Numbered from the stretch's first letter, positions 11,382-23,364 are shown. The stretch is 64,000 nt of DNA from Phytophthora sp. 'mugwort' (GCA_033558025.1 JAUCEF010000016.1:124001-188000); one strand, 5' to 3'. Made by a program: numbers and translations. Notes: generated by a model not told the origin, from the letters alone.

Positions 11382-12677
11382 ATGAATTGAGTCGATCCGT
11401 CAGTGGAAGGAGCAAGCCAGCGTTCAAACGGGACGAGAGTGGGTTTCTTTTTCTTCGATTGCAAGGAGGCATCACTGCAGCGGAGGGAGGGGGGCGTCCT
11501 CCTGCCCGCTGCAACTCGTCTGGGAGGCTGGCCCAAGTGTATCTTCTTATCGCCTACGTAGGGTCTCCCTTCCACTATATGGTACCGGTAACACTAATAC
11601 TACGACAGTTTCTGAACAACATGGGCGTCATCGCGGCGACAGCTTACCATATCCCGATCTTGCTTGAGCTTTGTGACGTTATGCAGCCATGTTGCGAAAA
11701 AGGCCAACATCGCGGTGCGAGTCGCTTTTGCGACCGCCTGGATCAGCGACCAGAATAGATTTGCACCTGCACTGCGGGTACGTCAGCGTAGCAGTCCATG
11801 CATGTCAAGGTTACCTCGTTTACGGGGAGCAAACATGGCGTAAATCGGGTGGGGACGGCTTGCTTATCGCGAAATTCTGATGACACGAGGTAGTCGTGAA
11901 TTTCGTCAGTGTGTGGGCGCCTCGACGGTGCTCGAAGGTAGAGGCGCGTGCTAAGAAGTACAATGGTCTCTCTTACTGGTCATTAAACAGCAGCAGATGT
12001 ACAAACAACAGCGACGGCATCGCTAAGTATGACCGTCTTCAGTGCACTTTATTTCTGCGAACGCTGTGCCTTGGGCGTGCCGAGCGAGTTTGGAAGTCAA
12101 ACTGGAAATGGTACTCACGGCTTCAACATGCGAGGTATTAAAATATTCTAGACTGTAGAACGCAAAAACGGTCATTGATCCTACACAGTATTGTGCAAAT
12201 GCTGATTAGAAAACGCATTCCAACCTTTTTTGTTAGGCTGTTTGTCGTTCGATGCAAGCTGCATACTAGCATCAAGGAACTGGGCGTTGCGCTGTATTGA
12301 GCATGCTCGTTGTACTCCTTAATAAGAGTCCTTTGAGCGGGGCGATTATAGCGCATCGTCGTGCCGGTATCAAAAACTACCAATTATTTTTCCGACGGCG
12401 GCCCAAGGCGACAATAAATGGAAGCTGCTGAACGGGGGGGGGGGGGGGGGGCAAGAAGCTGAATCAACAAGTGGGAATATAAATGTATCCATTTGCTCCG
12501 GATAATCCGACGGTTTGCCCATTTCTATTTACAAAAATATATTTCTAAACTCATCCCCCGCTCTGATTGGAAGAGCTGCATTCGCTGATTGGCCCAGTGG
12601 GTTGCCCTTCTTGAACCGCAGCCCAAGCGTTGGCTTACGGAGTACGTCACACCTCAACTCTCTTCCGACCCGAGATA
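11382..12677. other. Intergenic stretch between elongase 2 and diaminopimelate decarboxylase
   Basis: No convincing gene; the open frame at 11027-11758 is largely a shadow of elongase exon 4. An uninterrupted run of 18 G occupies 12434-12451. ATTGG (inverted CCAAT) boxes occur near 12566 and 12588, upstream of the next gene. Confidence 0.5.
12434..12451 (+). repeat. Homopolymer run G18
   Basis: Eighteen consecutive G residues, flanked by AAC and CAAG. The true length may be uncertain because such runs are prone to sequencing slippage. Confidence 0.9.
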
Positions 12678-14043
12678 ATGCCGCTGCCACTCCCCGCATC
12701 CGCCCTGGAGCGTCTGGATGCACTTGCCGAGACGTACGGCACACCGCTGCAGATCTACGACGAGCAGCTCATCCGCGAGAACGCACGCCGCTTGCTGGCC
12801 GCCTTCCACGCGCACTTCCCCGACTTTCAGCAGTTTTACGCCGTCAAGGCGCTGCCCAACCCGGCTATCCTCAAGCTTTTGCAGCAGGAGGGATGCGGCA
12901 TGGACTGCAGCTCCTCGGCTGAGTTGCACATCGTCAACGAGCTGGGCGTACCCGGTGACCAGGTAATCTTCACCTCCAATTTCACGGCGCAAAAGGACCT
13001 GGCCACAGCCTTCGACCAGGGCGTCATTATGAACCTAGACGACGTGTCGCTCGTCGACAGTCTCGTGGCCGTGCGTGGCAAGTGCCCCGAGCTCATGAGC
13101 TTTCGTCTTAATCCGGGCCTCGGCCGCACCGACTCGGAGACCAAATCCAACGTGCTGGGCGGCCCTGACGCCAAGTTCGGCGTACCTCCTTTCCAGATCG
13201 TCGAGGCCTATCGAAAGGCACAGCAGGCCGGCGCCAAGCGCTTCGGCATCCACATGATGACTGGCTCGTGCGTCATGAATCAGGAGTATTGGCGTGAGAC
13301 GGTCACGGTCCTTTTCAAAACTATCATGCAGCTTAAGAAGGAGCTCGGCATCGAGTTCGAGTTCATGAACATCGGCGGCGGTCTCGGCATCCCATACCGT
13401 AAGGATCAAGAGCCCGTGAACGTCGAAGCTATCGCCAAGATGCTGCGCGAGGTGTTTGATGAGGCCATGAAAGAGCATGGACTTAGGACACTGCCACGGC
13501 TTTGTATGGAGAACGGTCGCTTCATGACGGGTCCCTTCGGCTGGCTGGTTACGCGCTGCGAGGCCATTAAAGAGACTTATGGCCGTTACTACGGTGTCGA
13601 TGCTTGTATGGCGCACCTAATGCGACCTGGAATGTATGGCGCTTATCATGAAATCTCGATCCCTGCCCGCGAGAACGAGGAAGTGTCGCCTTCACATGTT
13701 GTGGGCACGCTGTGTGAGAACAATGACTGGTTCGCGAAAGACCGCCCGCTACCCAAGGCGCAGGTGGGCGACCTGTTTGTCATCCACGATACCGGCGCTC
13801 ACTCGCACTCGATGGGATTTCAGTACAACGGCAAGCTTCGCGCCCCTGAGGTGCTCTTGCGAGCTGACGGCGGCGACTCGCTTATGTACGTATCTTCTAC
13901 TTTGGTGAAGCTTACGAAAGTTGTCGAGAATACTCGCACGGACTCACGTATTGTATTTGCTGTGTGTGTATATGTTATACAGTCGCGAGCGCGAGACGTA
14001 CGAGTCTCTGTACGGCAACTGCGTGATGCCTGCGGATCTGTAA
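12678..14043 (+). CDS. lysA: Diaminopimelate decarboxylase (fold-type III PLP enzyme), two exons
   Basis: Exon 1 is 12678-13885 and exon 2 13983-14043, giving 422 residues, the usual length of the family. It should convert meso-diaminopimelate to L-lysine, the last step of the DAP route. Visible motifs are FYAVKALPNP, with the PLP lysine at about residue 57, GCGMDCSSSAEL, IGGGLGIPY (phosphate-binding glycine loop, about 231), ENGRF (about 278), the intersubunit catalytic Cys in GTLCENNDWFAKDR (about 345) and GAHSHSMGFQYNGKLR. The intron (GTACGTAT...TATACAG) joins the DSL codons to RERETYESLYG, the normal C-terminus. Without splicing the frame runs on to 14219. An upstream in-frame ATG at 12630 is possible but would precede the conserved start. 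Homologous enzymes acting on other amino acids cannot be fully excluded. Confidence 0.88.
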
Positions 14044-14236
14044 ATATCCAAGCAAACATAACGGTGATAGACGAACATGAAGGCGCTGTTATCAAGTTCC
14101 TTCCCAAGATAAGCGGCCACTCTGAAATACGCCCATCAATTCATTTTCCAGTGTCTATTACTATTCTAGAAGATGTCGGAAGTGGAAATCAGTTAATGTG
14201 GGTGAATTGTTATGTATGAAAGTGAATGCCTGTCAT

Positions 14237-17200
14237 CTAGCCACCGATCCCGCGCGCCACCCCCTTTTCCTCACTTTGCTGACCTGCAAAGTTGTTGAAG
14301 ATCTGCTCAAGCGTGGTCTGGGACACGGCGTACTCGCGGATTCCTAGCTGCTGCTTGCTGCCTTCAACGCGCCTGAACACGCTTGCAAGTCGCGGCACTT
14401 GACCCGTGAGTTTGTAGCGACAGAGGTCGTTCTGTCGTTCCAAAAGCTTCACACCAGTATTGGCATCAACTGCAAAGCTCTCATGGAGGAATGCATCCAG
14501 CGCCAAGAACCGCTCCTCAGCAGCCCACCACGCACACAGCATGCCCAGCCGCATAGCACTATCACGCTCGAGCGCCGCGGCCAACGCGTATCCCGTGGCA
14601 TGGCTCATGACAATCTTGTCGGCCCAAGATGCATCGCCAAGCGCCTCACATTTGGCTCGCAGCTGCACACGGGGGAATGTCGTCGTCGAAGCACTGCCAC
14701 TAAACACTGAAGCCACGCGAGCATCAATGTCGTGTGTCGGGGTGCCCATAAGCTTCAGCTCGAGCATGAGACCATCACCGAAGCGGTGCTTCAGATGCTG
14801 CACGCTGCCAAGGCAACGAAGATGACCACCTACCATGATACCAACTCGTGTACAAAGTGCCTCACACTCCTCCATGCTGTGTGTGGTAAGGATGATGGTC
14901 GATTCTTTGCGCTGTGTCGAGATGGCTGCGATGACATTCCACATGAAGCGACGCGAGACCGGGTCCATACCGGTCGAAGGCTCATCCAAGAAGATAATAG
15001 GCGGTGATCCGATGAGGGCAATGGCAACTGAGAGCTTGCGTTTATTACCGCCACTTAGAGTGCCAGCCAACTTGTTTTCAAAGTCGTCCAGGTTCATTTG
15101 GTGCATGAGAGTTTTCACCACGTTGTCCAAGTCTGCGCGTGATACGCCTTTGATTCGAGCAAACAGCTCCAGGTGCTCTCGGACTGACATGAGCTCGAAG
15201 AGCGCGTCAAACTGCGGGCAGTAGCCGATCAGACGACGTACTTCAAGTTGCTCGCTTAAGATGTCGAAGCCACCAAGTGTGCCGCTGCCTGAAGTCGGGA
15301 GGATGTCGCCTGTCATCATCTTCATGGTTGTCGTCTTGCCTGCACCGTTAATGCCCAGATAGCCAAAGCATTCTCCTTTGGGAAGACCAAACGAAAGGTT
15401 GCGTACAGCCACCTTGTTGCCACTGTACACCTTTCGGATTCCAAGGAGCTTCACAGCGTCACCGTCAGCTCCGCCACTTCGAACACGTTCCGCCTCATGA
15501 GCCACATCTTCATCTTCTTCATACGGTGGATCATGCAGAACGGGGTCTTTAAAGATGGCCGCCTTGACCTTGGGGAAGCTCAGTAAGAAGTCAATGCCGA
15601 CTGCAATCGAGAAGAAGACGATTGAATCCAGTGCCAAGTACAGCAGATCCCAGCCCATGACATCCATGTTGAAAGGACTAATCGTTCCCGTTGTTCGTCC
15701 AAAGGCAGCACCAATTTCACTGAGGCATTGGTTAAGCAGTGCACTTCCCAGATTAAAGAGCGGACTGAGTCGCCAAAAGAACTTGAGAACTTTGTTCGCA
15801 TCTTTGCTGCTCTCACTCACGACATCCAGGATAAAGGACACGACCATGAGGACGACACCTAGCAGGAAGTTGGCCATGATGGTGTAAGTCTGTGCAGACG
15901 CGTGCTCCTTGAAGAAATACGAGAGGCAATACGTGAACGGGCAGATGGCGAGTCCGAACAGGATGAAGAGCACGACAACGGCCGAGAAGGTCTCGCTAGT
16001 GCAGCTCACACAGTCGTTGCCCGTGAAAGCTGCAATGTCGAAGATCTGGATAAGCACGAGAGCTGCAATGAACGGGACAATGTACGTGAGCAAATCCCAA
16101 AGGTAGTTGGCCAGCCAGAAGGCCGGGAGACTCACGCCTGATACAAGTTGCTGGTGTTTGGAGTTGTGTTCCGCTTGCTTTTCTTTCACGAGGAACCCGA
16201 CGATTGAAGCGGGGAAGAAAGCGAAGGCGATAACGATGAAGATGCACGCCGTGAAAGCCAGAAACGAGCCGAAAAGTGCCTGAGTGGCTGCTGTCATGGG
16301 CAACGGATAAGTGTTTGCCTTGAGTGTCACATCGGTCGAACCACCCGCCATGAAGCGATAAAGAGCTTGGTCCATTAAAGCTTTGAAGATGACAACTCCG
16401 TGAGCGGCTGTTGAGTTGACAAAGAGATGATAGCCAAACATTTGCTCAGTGCCAGAAGCATGGACAAGATAGCCACCATACTGCCCTTTGACGGGACTTT
16501 GTGTCACCTTCGTCCTCTCCTCGTCGGTTTTCCCAAAGGCACGCTGGTAAATCTTGTCGCCCATACGAAGACAATATTCATTGCTATGAGGATTGCTCGA
16601 GCTCGTCAGATCGGCTTCAGCATAACTCACACCGAATACCGACGTTGGCCAGTTCGTGTAAGGAGGCGACGCAATGTCGGCACTTGTGAACGAAGACGAC
16701 TCGCCACCCGTGAAGAGCGAGTCCATCGTCTTTGAGCACCACTGGGAGTCGTCAGCCTCACAGAAATAAGGCACACTGGGCACTTTCGCCTCGAAGTCGT
16801 CCGTATTGAGTGCAACTTTGACATCTGATTGAGTGAGGGCGCTCGTCTTGAGAATTATGAATCCAGCGGCAAGCAGCGTCACGGGTAAAAGGGCACTGAA
16901 GATAATGACTCGTCGATCCCGCTTGGCAATTCGGAATCGTTTGAGCAACAATGCTGACAAATGCACGAGGAACATCGTGATACCCGTCAAGTTAGCACCC
17001 GTTGGACCAGTTGGTGGCAGGACAGCGTCGGTAGTATTAAGACTGACTCCCGTTTTGTTGAGCGTGTGTTGGTTGTCTTCGTCGTTGGCTTCAGCCACTT
17101 TGATGAAGACTTCTTCGAGTGTCGTGACTGAAATGCCGTATGAAAGCACGCCCAGGTCCCGCATCATCTCGTCCAGTTCCTCAAAAAGCTGTGGAAACGA

Positions 17201-20086
17201 AGCCGTACTGTCTAATGGGAGCTGGAACGCCATTTCGGCACCAACATTGCTGAGAATCTTGGCTGCCGGTACACGAGTCGTAATGAGTGACTGTAACTGC
17301 GTTTCCTTGCATGGTGCAGCGGGATCACTACTTTTGACCAACGTGAAGTTGTAGCCAGCGCCGTAGCGGTTTTTCAGGAAAAGCGACGAACCGCAGCACC
17401 GTAATTGACCTTCCGCCATGATAGCAATACGGTCGCCCAAGATGTCAGCTTCATCCATAAAGTGCGTTGTCAACACCATGACGCGGTTGACGCGATTGTT
17501 GAGCAGAATCTCCCACGTGCTACGTCGACTGTACGGGTCCATGCCACTTGTAGGCTCATCTAGGAACACGAGTGAGCTGTCACCCAGCAGACAAATCGCC
17601 ACCGACAATTTCCGCTTCATGCCACCAGAAAGAGAACCAGCAAACACGCGGCGTTTCTCTGTCAGACCCACTTCCGCGATCTTGGTGCTCACTTCTTGAC
17701 GGAGTGCCGCGCCACGATATCCCTTGACTCGTCCGTAGAACACCAGATGTTCCTCAACTGTCAGCTCACTGTAAAGCACGTCATGCTGGAAGCAAAGACC
17801 CAAGGATTGCCGGATTTCGGCCATGTCATGCACGAGCGACAGCCCACGGAATGACGCGTCTCCAGACGAAGGTGCTATCATGCCCGTGAGCATTGAGATT
17901 AAAGTGGTTTTGCCAGCACCGTTGTGACCCAGTAAACACGTGATCTGGTCCTTGTACATGGCGAGACTTACCCCTCGAACGGCGTATTTGATGCCTCCAG
18001 GGACGACGAACTGTTTCTTGATATCTCGAATCACCAGTGCCTCACCAACGTGTTCTTGGTGACGCAGATCTTCACTAGCAGCTTCAATATTGGGGTTTTC
18101 AATGTCGAGAACCGCGTAGCTGCCATTGACAACATTGTTGGCAACGTCGTTGACTTTACTCTTACTTCCTCTCGAGCGTACAGCATGCAGCCAATAGCTC
18201 GGTTGCAGTGGGAAGTACCATTTCTCGACCGTACCATACTCACGTGGAATCACACGCTCGAGATAGAGTCCTGCTAATGTGTACAGGAAGATGTCGAAGA
18301 AGAGCATGCCGAGAGCAGATTCAAACTTAAAGTTGTTGACAACTGTACTGGACGCGGCGAAGCTCATGCCGACGCCAGTAGATTCGGTAGTGGCCAGCGT
18401 CTCAACTCCGAACGCCAATGCCACAGGTGGGAGCACGCACGCTCCAGTCTTGGAACCGATCGACGAGGTGGACGAAAACCCACTCGAGACGAAGTACATG
18501 AAGAAAAAGAGCACCATCCCAGCGAAGGATCCCGTACGTGATCGGGAGAAGAGTGTACTCATGAAAAAGCCAAAGGAGAGTACACTGAGCGAGAAGAGCA
18601 GGAAGAAGACAAAGATGAGCACAGGTTCGCTGTTCGGGAAGAGTCCAGCGGAGCTCGCAATGGCTTGCAGGATGGCGCTTATAGTGAAGATGACCAAGTA
18701 CGTGATGTACCACGACAGGATGATGGCACTCTCGGACATGCCGAGGATCTTGAGATATTCACGTGAACGTGTTTCCTTTTCCTGGATAAGCACCACGAGC
18801 ACGCGCGAGATAGCGTACAGATATGCCAGTATGAAAACGAGGGGGAAGACAGAGCTCACTTGTTCGTAAAAGGGGGCTGAGAGGAAGCTTTCAATCGGAA
18901 AAGGGGCCACGGTCGTCGCAAAGTACGGCTGTGGTGCCTGGCGCAAGGGCACAAGAAGCTGTTCACGAGCCGTGGACGAAAGCCGAGTTTGCCAGGGTGC
19001 ACCGGTTGTCCCCAGTGTTGTCTGCAGCCCAGCATTGAGCAACACATCGCCATCCACGGCCTGGAAGAGTCGAGCATCAGTTGCAGTACTGGACACTGCC
19101 GTCGAAAGTGTCTGCGTGCACACACCGGTGGTGCTTTTAGTGGTTTGATCCCATTCCGGCTTGCAATTCACAAAACGTGCCACAAGAGTCTGCAACGTCA
19201 TGAAACCTCTTGACGCGTATGACGTGTAGTATGTTTGTTCAATGATCCGCTGAAACGGAGCTTCAAATGGCGGGTCTCCAAGGGTACGAGGTACAACACC
19301 AGGTGCACCTCGTCTCCCTACGGTTGAGTTCATGCGTACCGAGTATTCAATCGACTGGTACGTTCCGATGTCTTTCTCTTCTGGGTACTCGTCGAACACG
19401 AGCGCAGCGTATACAATCGGAGTCTCGAAAGTCTTCCCATAACTCAAGTCTTTAACGTAAACCTCCAAAGCCTTTTCGGAATCGAAAAACATGACGCTGT
19501 CCTCGAGACTCGGAAATGCGAGACCCAAATTGACGTCCACATTCACGCGCGGGTACCATTTCTTGACACTGTCAAAGAAATAATTGCGCGTGAAGGAATT
19601 GTCCGGAGCGATTGCCAGTTTGTAAGGTGTCACGAGCGGTTGACAGGAACGAGGGACTGCAAATGCTGAAGTGTCCGTGGCTACGAATCCGCTATAACCC
19701 ACAGCGAAGGCGCAAACCTTTTGATCGTCTTCCGATACCCCCGTCGTACTATGCAGTTCAGAAGCTGCACGCAGTCCCAAATACGCCAATAACCCGTTGA
19801 GTGTCGGCTCTTGAACGAGATACCCATTCTGCATCAATGAGACGGACTTTGTCGACGCTGTGCTGCTCCAACCGGCCGGCACTTGCACGTCGTCCGAGAG
19901 CGACTTGAGCGCCGTGATCAGTAGGATAAAGAGCACAGGCAGGAAAATCTCGAGCAGCATGGCCACCCAGTGGCGTTTCTTGAGCAACCAGCTCTTGGAC
20001 AGCAGAGTCCGTTGCGTCGTGAAGAAGTTGCGACTTCCTGGAGGTGGACGACTCGAACTCGAGCCTCCGGGCTTGTCGGGACCCAT
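14237..20086 (-). CDS. Full-size ABC transporter, subfamily A (ABCA1-like)
   Basis: A single-exon gene of 1949 residues with the ABCA layout: TM segment, large extracellular loop, TM cluster, NBD1, TM segment, second large loop, TM cluster, NBD2. NBD1 has Walker A GHNGAGKTT (about residue 718), signature LSGGMKRKLSVAI and Walker B LVFLDEPTSGMDP. NBD2 has GINGAGKTTT (about 1577), LSGGNKRKLSVAI and IIFLDEPSTGMDP. Both catalytic Glu residues are intact, so both sites should hydrolyse ATP. ABCA proteins move lipids across membranes. The start at 20086 is the first ATG after a clear initiator at 20177-20188; the upstream part of the open frame has no ATG. It is convergent with the decarboxylase (193 bases between stops). 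The exact substrate is unknown. Confidence 0.96.
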   Translation of the reverse strand: MGPDKPGGSSSSRPPPGSRNFFTTQRTLLSKSWLLKKRHWVAMLLEIFLPVLFILLITALKSLSDDVQVPAGWSSTASTKSVSLMQNGYLVQEPTLNGLLAYLGLRAASELHSTTGVSEDDQKVCAFAVGYSGFVATDTSAFAVPRSCQPLVTPYKLAIAPDNSFTRNYFFDSVKKWYPRVNVDVNLGLAFPSLEDSVMFFDSEKALEVYVKDLSYGKTFETPIVYAALVFDEYPEEKDIGTYQSIEYSVRMNSTVGRRGAPGVVPRTLGDPPFEAPFQRIIEQTYYTSYASRGFMTLQTLVARFVNCKPEWDQTTKSTTGVCTQTLSTAVSSTATDARLFQAVDGDVLLNAGLQTTLGTTGAPWQTRLSSTAREQLLVPLRQAPQPYFATTVAPFPIESFLSAPFYEQVSSVFPLVFILAYLYAISRVLVVLIQEKETRSREYLKILGMSESAIILSWYITYLVIFTISAILQAIASSAGLFPNSEPVLIFVFFLLFSLSVLSFGFFMSTLFSRSRTGSFAGMVLFFFMYFVSSGFSSTSSIGSKTGACVLPPVALAFGVETLATTESTGVGMSFAASSTVVNNFKFESALGMLFFDIFLYTLAGLYLERVIPREYGTVEKWYFPLQPSYWLHAVRSRGSKSKVNDVANNVVNGSYAVLDIENPNIEAASEDLRHQEHVGEALVIRDIKKQFVVPGGIKYAVRGVSLAMYKDQITCLLGHNGAGKTTLISMLTGMIAPSSGDASFRGLSLVHDMAEIRQSLGLCFQHDVLYSELTVEEHLVFYGRVKGYRGAALRQEVSTKIAEVGLTEKRRVFAGSLSGGMKRKLSVAICLLGDSSLVFLDEPTSGMDPYSRRSTWEILLNNRVNRVMVLTTHFMDEADILGDRIAIMAEGQLRCCGSSLFLKNRYGAGYNFTLVKSSDPAAPCKETQLQSLITTRVPAAKILSNVGAEMAFQLPLDSTASFPQLFEELDEMMRDLGVLSYGISVTTLEEVFIKVAEANDEDNQHTLNKTGVSLNTTDAVLPPTGPTGANLTGITMFLVHLSALLLKRFRIAKRDRRVIIFSALLPVTLLAAGFIILKTSALTQSDVKVALNTDDFEAKVPSVPYFCEADDSQWCSKTMDSLFTGGESSSFTSADIASPPYTNWPTSVFGVSYAEADLTSSSNPHSNEYCLRMGDKIYQRAFGKTDEERTKVTQSPVKGQYGGYLVHASGTEQMFGYHLFVNSTAAHGVVIFKALMDQALYRFMAGGSTDVTLKANTYPLPMTAATQALFGSFLAFTACIFIVIAFAFFPASIVGFLVKEKQAEHNSKHQQLVSGVSLPAFWLANYLWDLLTYIVPFIAALVLIQIFDIAAFTGNDCVSCTSETFSAVVVLFILFGLAICPFTYCLSYFFKEHASAQTYTIMANFLLGVVLMVVSFILDVVSESSKDANKVLKFFWRLSPLFNLGSALLNQCLSEIGAAFGRTTGTISPFNMDVMGWDLLYLALDSIVFFSIAVGIDFLLSFPKVKAAIFKDPVLHDPPYEEDEDVAHEAERVRSGGADGDAVKLLGIRKVYSGNKVAVRNLSFGLPKGECFGYLGINGAGKTTTMKMMTGDILPTSGSGTLGGFDILSEQLEVRRLIGYCPQFDALFELMSVREHLELFARIKGVSRADLDNVVKTLMHQMNLDDFENKLAGTLSGGNKRKLSVAIALIGSPPIIFLDEPSTGMDPVSRRFMWNVIAAISTQRKESTIILTTHSMEECEALCTRVGIMVGGHLRCLGSVQHLKHRFGDGLMLELKLMGTPTHDIDARVASVFSGSASTTTFPRVQLRAKCEALGDASWADKIVMSHATGYALAAALERDSAMRLGMLCAWWAAEERFLALDAFLHESFAVDANTGVKLLERQNDLCRYKLTGQVPRLASVFRRVEGSKQQLGIREYAVSQTTLEQIFNNFAGQQSEEKGVARGIGG

Positions 20087-20176
20087 CGGAACCACTTCGC
20101 TAGTCGTTTTTTCTTTACTTCCGGGGCTGCTGTCGGTCAGGAAGTTGGTGCACGCGCCCCGAGATGCCGGAGTCAC

Positions 20177-20188
20177 AATTGCAAATGA
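20177..20188 (-). promoter_or_regulatory. Oomycete-type initiator of the ABCA gene
   Basis: On the minus strand TCATTTGCAATT is close to the oomycete Inr consensus. The predicted start site is the A at 20186, giving a 5' leader of about 100 bases with no ATG before 20086. Confidence 0.65.
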
Positions 20189-20213
20189 AAAACAATGTTA
20201 AGGTCGACTCGAA

Positions 20214-20565
20214 TAGGTTTCGACATCGGTTTTAATTATACCTGCCGCCAAGTTGACTATTTTCGAGTAGGAGAGCTGATGATGATGCCTATTATTTGAC
20301 AGCATCGCATGACTTGAAATGGATAGAGTTTCACCCTCCGCCACGTCGAATGCTTGGGTTTCGGCTTTTGACTTGCCTTAAAAAAAAAAATGAACTGCAC
20401 GTAGTAACTGTAAAAATGCACAGATGCCGCAACCATCAGTTGTGCATGTTTTTGTATGGTTAAGTCTACCAAGTCATCTATGCTTTGCTCTTCTTTATGG
20501 ACGCGCGGGTGAGGTGGATCCTAACATCTAAGGCATGAGAATGAGAGCGTTTCGAGGTCAGCAAC
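20214..20565. other. Intergenic spacer between the IF-2 and ABCA genes
   Basis: About 350 bases with no coding signal; it contains a short A run at 20381-20390. It should hold the IF-2 3' end and the ABCA upstream promoter elements. Confidence 0.5.
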
Positions 20566-23364
20566 CTAAATTTCGGGCTTCACCACCTTGGTAGTGTATG
20601 CCTCGAGAATGTCACCAGGCTGGAAATCATCCGTGCCCGCAAGCTGAAGTCCGCACTCTTGACCCTTGTTGACTTCTGACACCTTCTGCTGGAAATGACG
20701 CATGGATGCCATATCCACATTCTCAGTGATTGTTTCGCCGTCACGTACCAGTCGGTACTTGGCCTGTATATTGAGCGATCCCGAAGTCACCTTGCAGCCA
20801 GCGATGTTGGTGGTGCGGCTCCCAGACGTAGAGATCGGGATGGACTGGATCACCTCCGCCGAGCCGATCACTTCGTGCACAACCACACCCTTAAGATTGT
20901 CCTGAAGCAACTCCTTGATATCATCCAACAGACTGTAGACCACACGGTGTTGGCGTAGAGTCACTTGCTTCTGTAGAGCTTCTTGGTCAATAGAAGCCGG
21001 GTGCTTGATATTGAACGAGTACACTGTCGCCCCGGTAGCTTCGGCCATAGCGAGATCAGAGGACGTCACAGGCCCGACAGCAGACATAATACACTTAATC
21101 GCAGCCTCATCGACCGGCAGAGATGCAATGAGTTCATCGATGGCAGATATGACACCCACCGAGTCTGTCTTCACAATGATGGGAACCACATTAGCGATAT
21201 ATCCCTCGTCCCCGGGCTTCAGCGCGGCTACACGTTTAGCCTCTTCGGCGGCCTCACGTCGTCGTACTTCGACTTGCTCCCATTTGCGGCGTGCGCCTGC
21301 AAAACGACGGCGGCGACGCGGGGCCCCAAACTCATCACCCTGATTCTCGGCTTCTTCGTCTTCGGCCTGTGCCATTTGATCCCAGTCGATCATGGCCTGA
21401 CGTGCTGCCACGACTTCCCTGGCACGCTCTTCAGTCGGCACGGACAGCAACGCGACACCACCTTCGGGCAATCCCTTTAATCCAATCACTCGGACGGGGT
21501 GACCAGGCGTCATTTGCTTCACACGCTTTCCTGCCTCGTCAACCAAAGCACGTACCTTTCCATATTCCAATCCACATATAACAAAGGAACCCTGCTTGAG
21601 TGTACCCCACTTGACAATTGTATCCACTTGAGTCCCAACGCCTCGCGCCACGTTAGCTTCAAGAACAATAGCTTCACCCGCCACCTTTGTATCGGCACGT
21701 AGGTCCAGTATTTCAGCATGCAGAGCGATCGTTTCCTTGAGCTGGTCAAGACCCTCGCCAGTCTTACCAGACACACAGACCATGGGAGTGTCTCCACCCA
21801 TGCTCTCTACTACAATTCCTTGATTCAGCAACTCGGTACCCAGACGGTTCGTAACCTCCTTCTTGTCGTGTTCGTGCATGTCCATCTTCGTCACTGCCAC
21901 TACAAGAGGCACATTGTTCTTGAGTGCTAGACGTGCCACTTCGATTGTCTGTGGACGCACTCCATCGTCAGCCGCGACCACCAGCACAAGGAGATCTGTA
22001 AGCTCTGAGCCGCGTGACCGCATGTTACTAAACGCCGCGTGACCTGGTGTGTCAATAAAGGTGACCTTCGACTGTGACCCAAACTTCTTGCCCATGTCCA
22101 CTGAGAAGGCACCAATGCGCTGCGTGATACCACCAGCCTCTGTGGCAACAACGTTCGATTTGCGCAAGGCATCAAGCAGCGTAGTCTTGCCGTGGTCAAC
22201 GTGGCCCATCACAGACACGATAGGTGGTCGAACAGGGAAGTCCGAGCAGTCTGCGGGCGGCGTTGTTAGCTCCAAATCCACGAAATCAGGAGGAAGCAAG
22301 ACCGGGATCATGTTCTGCGAGTCCACCACCAGCTCGGCAATGTCGTTGGTCAGCACGGACTCTTCGTTGAGTCCATTCTCACCCAGATCTTTGAGCGCAC
22401 GGAAGACCACACGCGTCTTCACACTCATACGCTCTGCAAGGTCCTTGACCGTAAGCGACATCGGGATCTCCACCTCCTGCGCCGGTAGCTCCTCCTTTGG
22501 CTTACGCTTGGCCTCCTTCCGTTGCTCTCTCTGATAGCGACGACGTTCACGGTCTTCCACGTCGTTGCGTTCGTCCCAGTCAATATCTCCAAACATGTCC
22601 GAGTCTGCGTCAAAGATACTGTTCTCAAACTGGAAGTTCTTGAGCAGGTTGCGCGTTCCTTTCTTCCGTTTCGTGTTCATCTTCATAGCCTTGCGACTGA
22701 TAGGCGGACCTTCACCATGATCGCTCTCTCCATCAGACGGGATACCCAGAGCCGCCAGTACCTTCGACGGGTCATTGTCACTCGAGAAAAGCTTTGTCTT
22801 CTTGGGTTTCTGTCGCGGGTGCTTGGGCTGGCGCCTGGTGAACGAGTCAGCGTCGTCAAAGGTGTCGAGACCCAGCTGCGCAAGCGTAAGCTCGGGGCTG
22901 TCGTCCTCCTTGGGTGCAGCTCCGATGCCTTCCAGCAGGTTCAATGAAAACGTCTCGCTGGAGTGGCTGTCCGTAATGGGCGTGGTCGTCTTGGGCGCTG
23001 GCGGTTCATTAATGGTCACGTCCTCGAAGGCGAAGCTCAGCAGGTTCTGGAACTTGTGGGTGAACACGGGCGGCTCATGTTTCTCCGCCATCGGGACACG
23101 TCGCTTCTTGGCCCAGTTCCTGTTGTTCTTGCTATTGTGCCTGGGTTCACCTGCCTTGGTGATCGCCGGGTGTTCCGACTGCTGTGCACCTCTCTGCGGC
23201 TGGCGTTTGTCGCTTTTAAACTGGCCACGCGCCCGCGGTTTGGGCGCCGACGGAGCACCGAAGCGACGTAGACCGAGTGTCAGACCTTCGGGCGCACTCG
23301 AAACTCCTGCACGTCGCTCCAGCATCAGCACAGAGCGCCGCAGCAGCATCCATTGACCTGCCAT
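20566..23364 (-). CDS. Mitochondrial translation initiation factor IF-2
   Basis: The protein has 932 residues from the ATG at 23364 ([20 protein letters not shown], an arginine-rich amphipathic start fitting a mitochondrial presequence). The order is a basic/acidic linker, an IF2_N-like helix ([22 protein letters not shown], about 310-340), then the GTPase domain with G1 GHVDHGKTT (about 384), G3 DTPGHAAF and G4 TKMD, then domain II, a charged insert, domain III and domain IV (C1/C2) ending [12 protein letters not shown]. It delivers initiator fMet-tRNA to the small mitochondrial ribosomal subunit. The frame continues 5' to 23433, but only through non-ATG codons downstream of the initiator. 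It is single-exon and divergent from the PHD gene. Confidence 0.95.
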   Translation of the reverse strand: MAGQWMLLRRSVLMLERRAGVSSAPEGLTLGLRRFGAPSAPKPRARGQFKSDKRQPQRGAQQSEHPAITKAGEPRHNSKNNRNWAKKRRVPMAEKHEPPVFTHKFQNLLSFAFEDVTINEPPAPKTTTPITDSHSSETFSLNLLEGIGAAPKEDDSPELTLAQLGLDTFDDADSFTRRQPKHPRQKPKKTKLFSSDNDPSKVLAALGIPSDGESDHGEGPPISRKAMKMNTKRKKGTRNLLKNFQFENSIFDADSDMFGDIDWDERNDVEDRERRRYQREQRKEAKRKPKEELPAQEVEIPMSLTVKDLAERMSVKTRVVFRALKDLGENGLNEESVLTNDIAELVVDSQNMIPVLLPPDFVDLELTTPPADCSDFPVRPPIVSVMGHVDHGKTTLLDALRKSNVVATEAGGITQRIGAFSVDMGKKFGSQSKVTFIDTPGHAAFSNMRSRGSELTDLLVLVVAADDGVRPQTIEVARLALKNNVPLVVAVTKMDMHEHDKKEVTNRLGTELLNQGIVVESMGGDTPMVCVSGKTGEGLDQLKETIALHAEILDLRADTKVAGEAIVLEANVARGVGTQVDTIVKWGTLKQGSFVICGLEYGKVRALVDEAGKRVKQMTPGHPVRVIGLKGLPEGGVALLSVPTEERAREVVAARQAMIDWDQMAQAEDEEAENQGDEFGAPRRRRRFAGARRKWEQVEVRRREAAEEAKRVAALKPGDEGYIANVVPIIVKTDSVGVISAIDELIASLPVDEAAIKCIMSAVGPVTSSDLAMAEATGATVYSFNIKHPASIDQEALQKQVTLRQHRVVYSLLDDIKELLQDNLKGVVVHEVIGSAEVIQSIPISTSGSRTTNIAGCKVTSGSLNIQAKYRLVRDGETITENVDMASMRHFQQKVSEVNKGQECGLQLAGTDDFQPGDILEAYTTKVVKPEI

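Noticed and set aside
11027..11758. 243-codon frame downstream of elongase 2
   Set aside because: It begins in elongase exon 4 in the wrong frame and continues into non-coding DNA without a domain.
20087..20176. 30 extra N-terminal codons for the ABCA protein
   Set aside because: They start with GTG, overlap the leader just after the initiator and contain no ATG.
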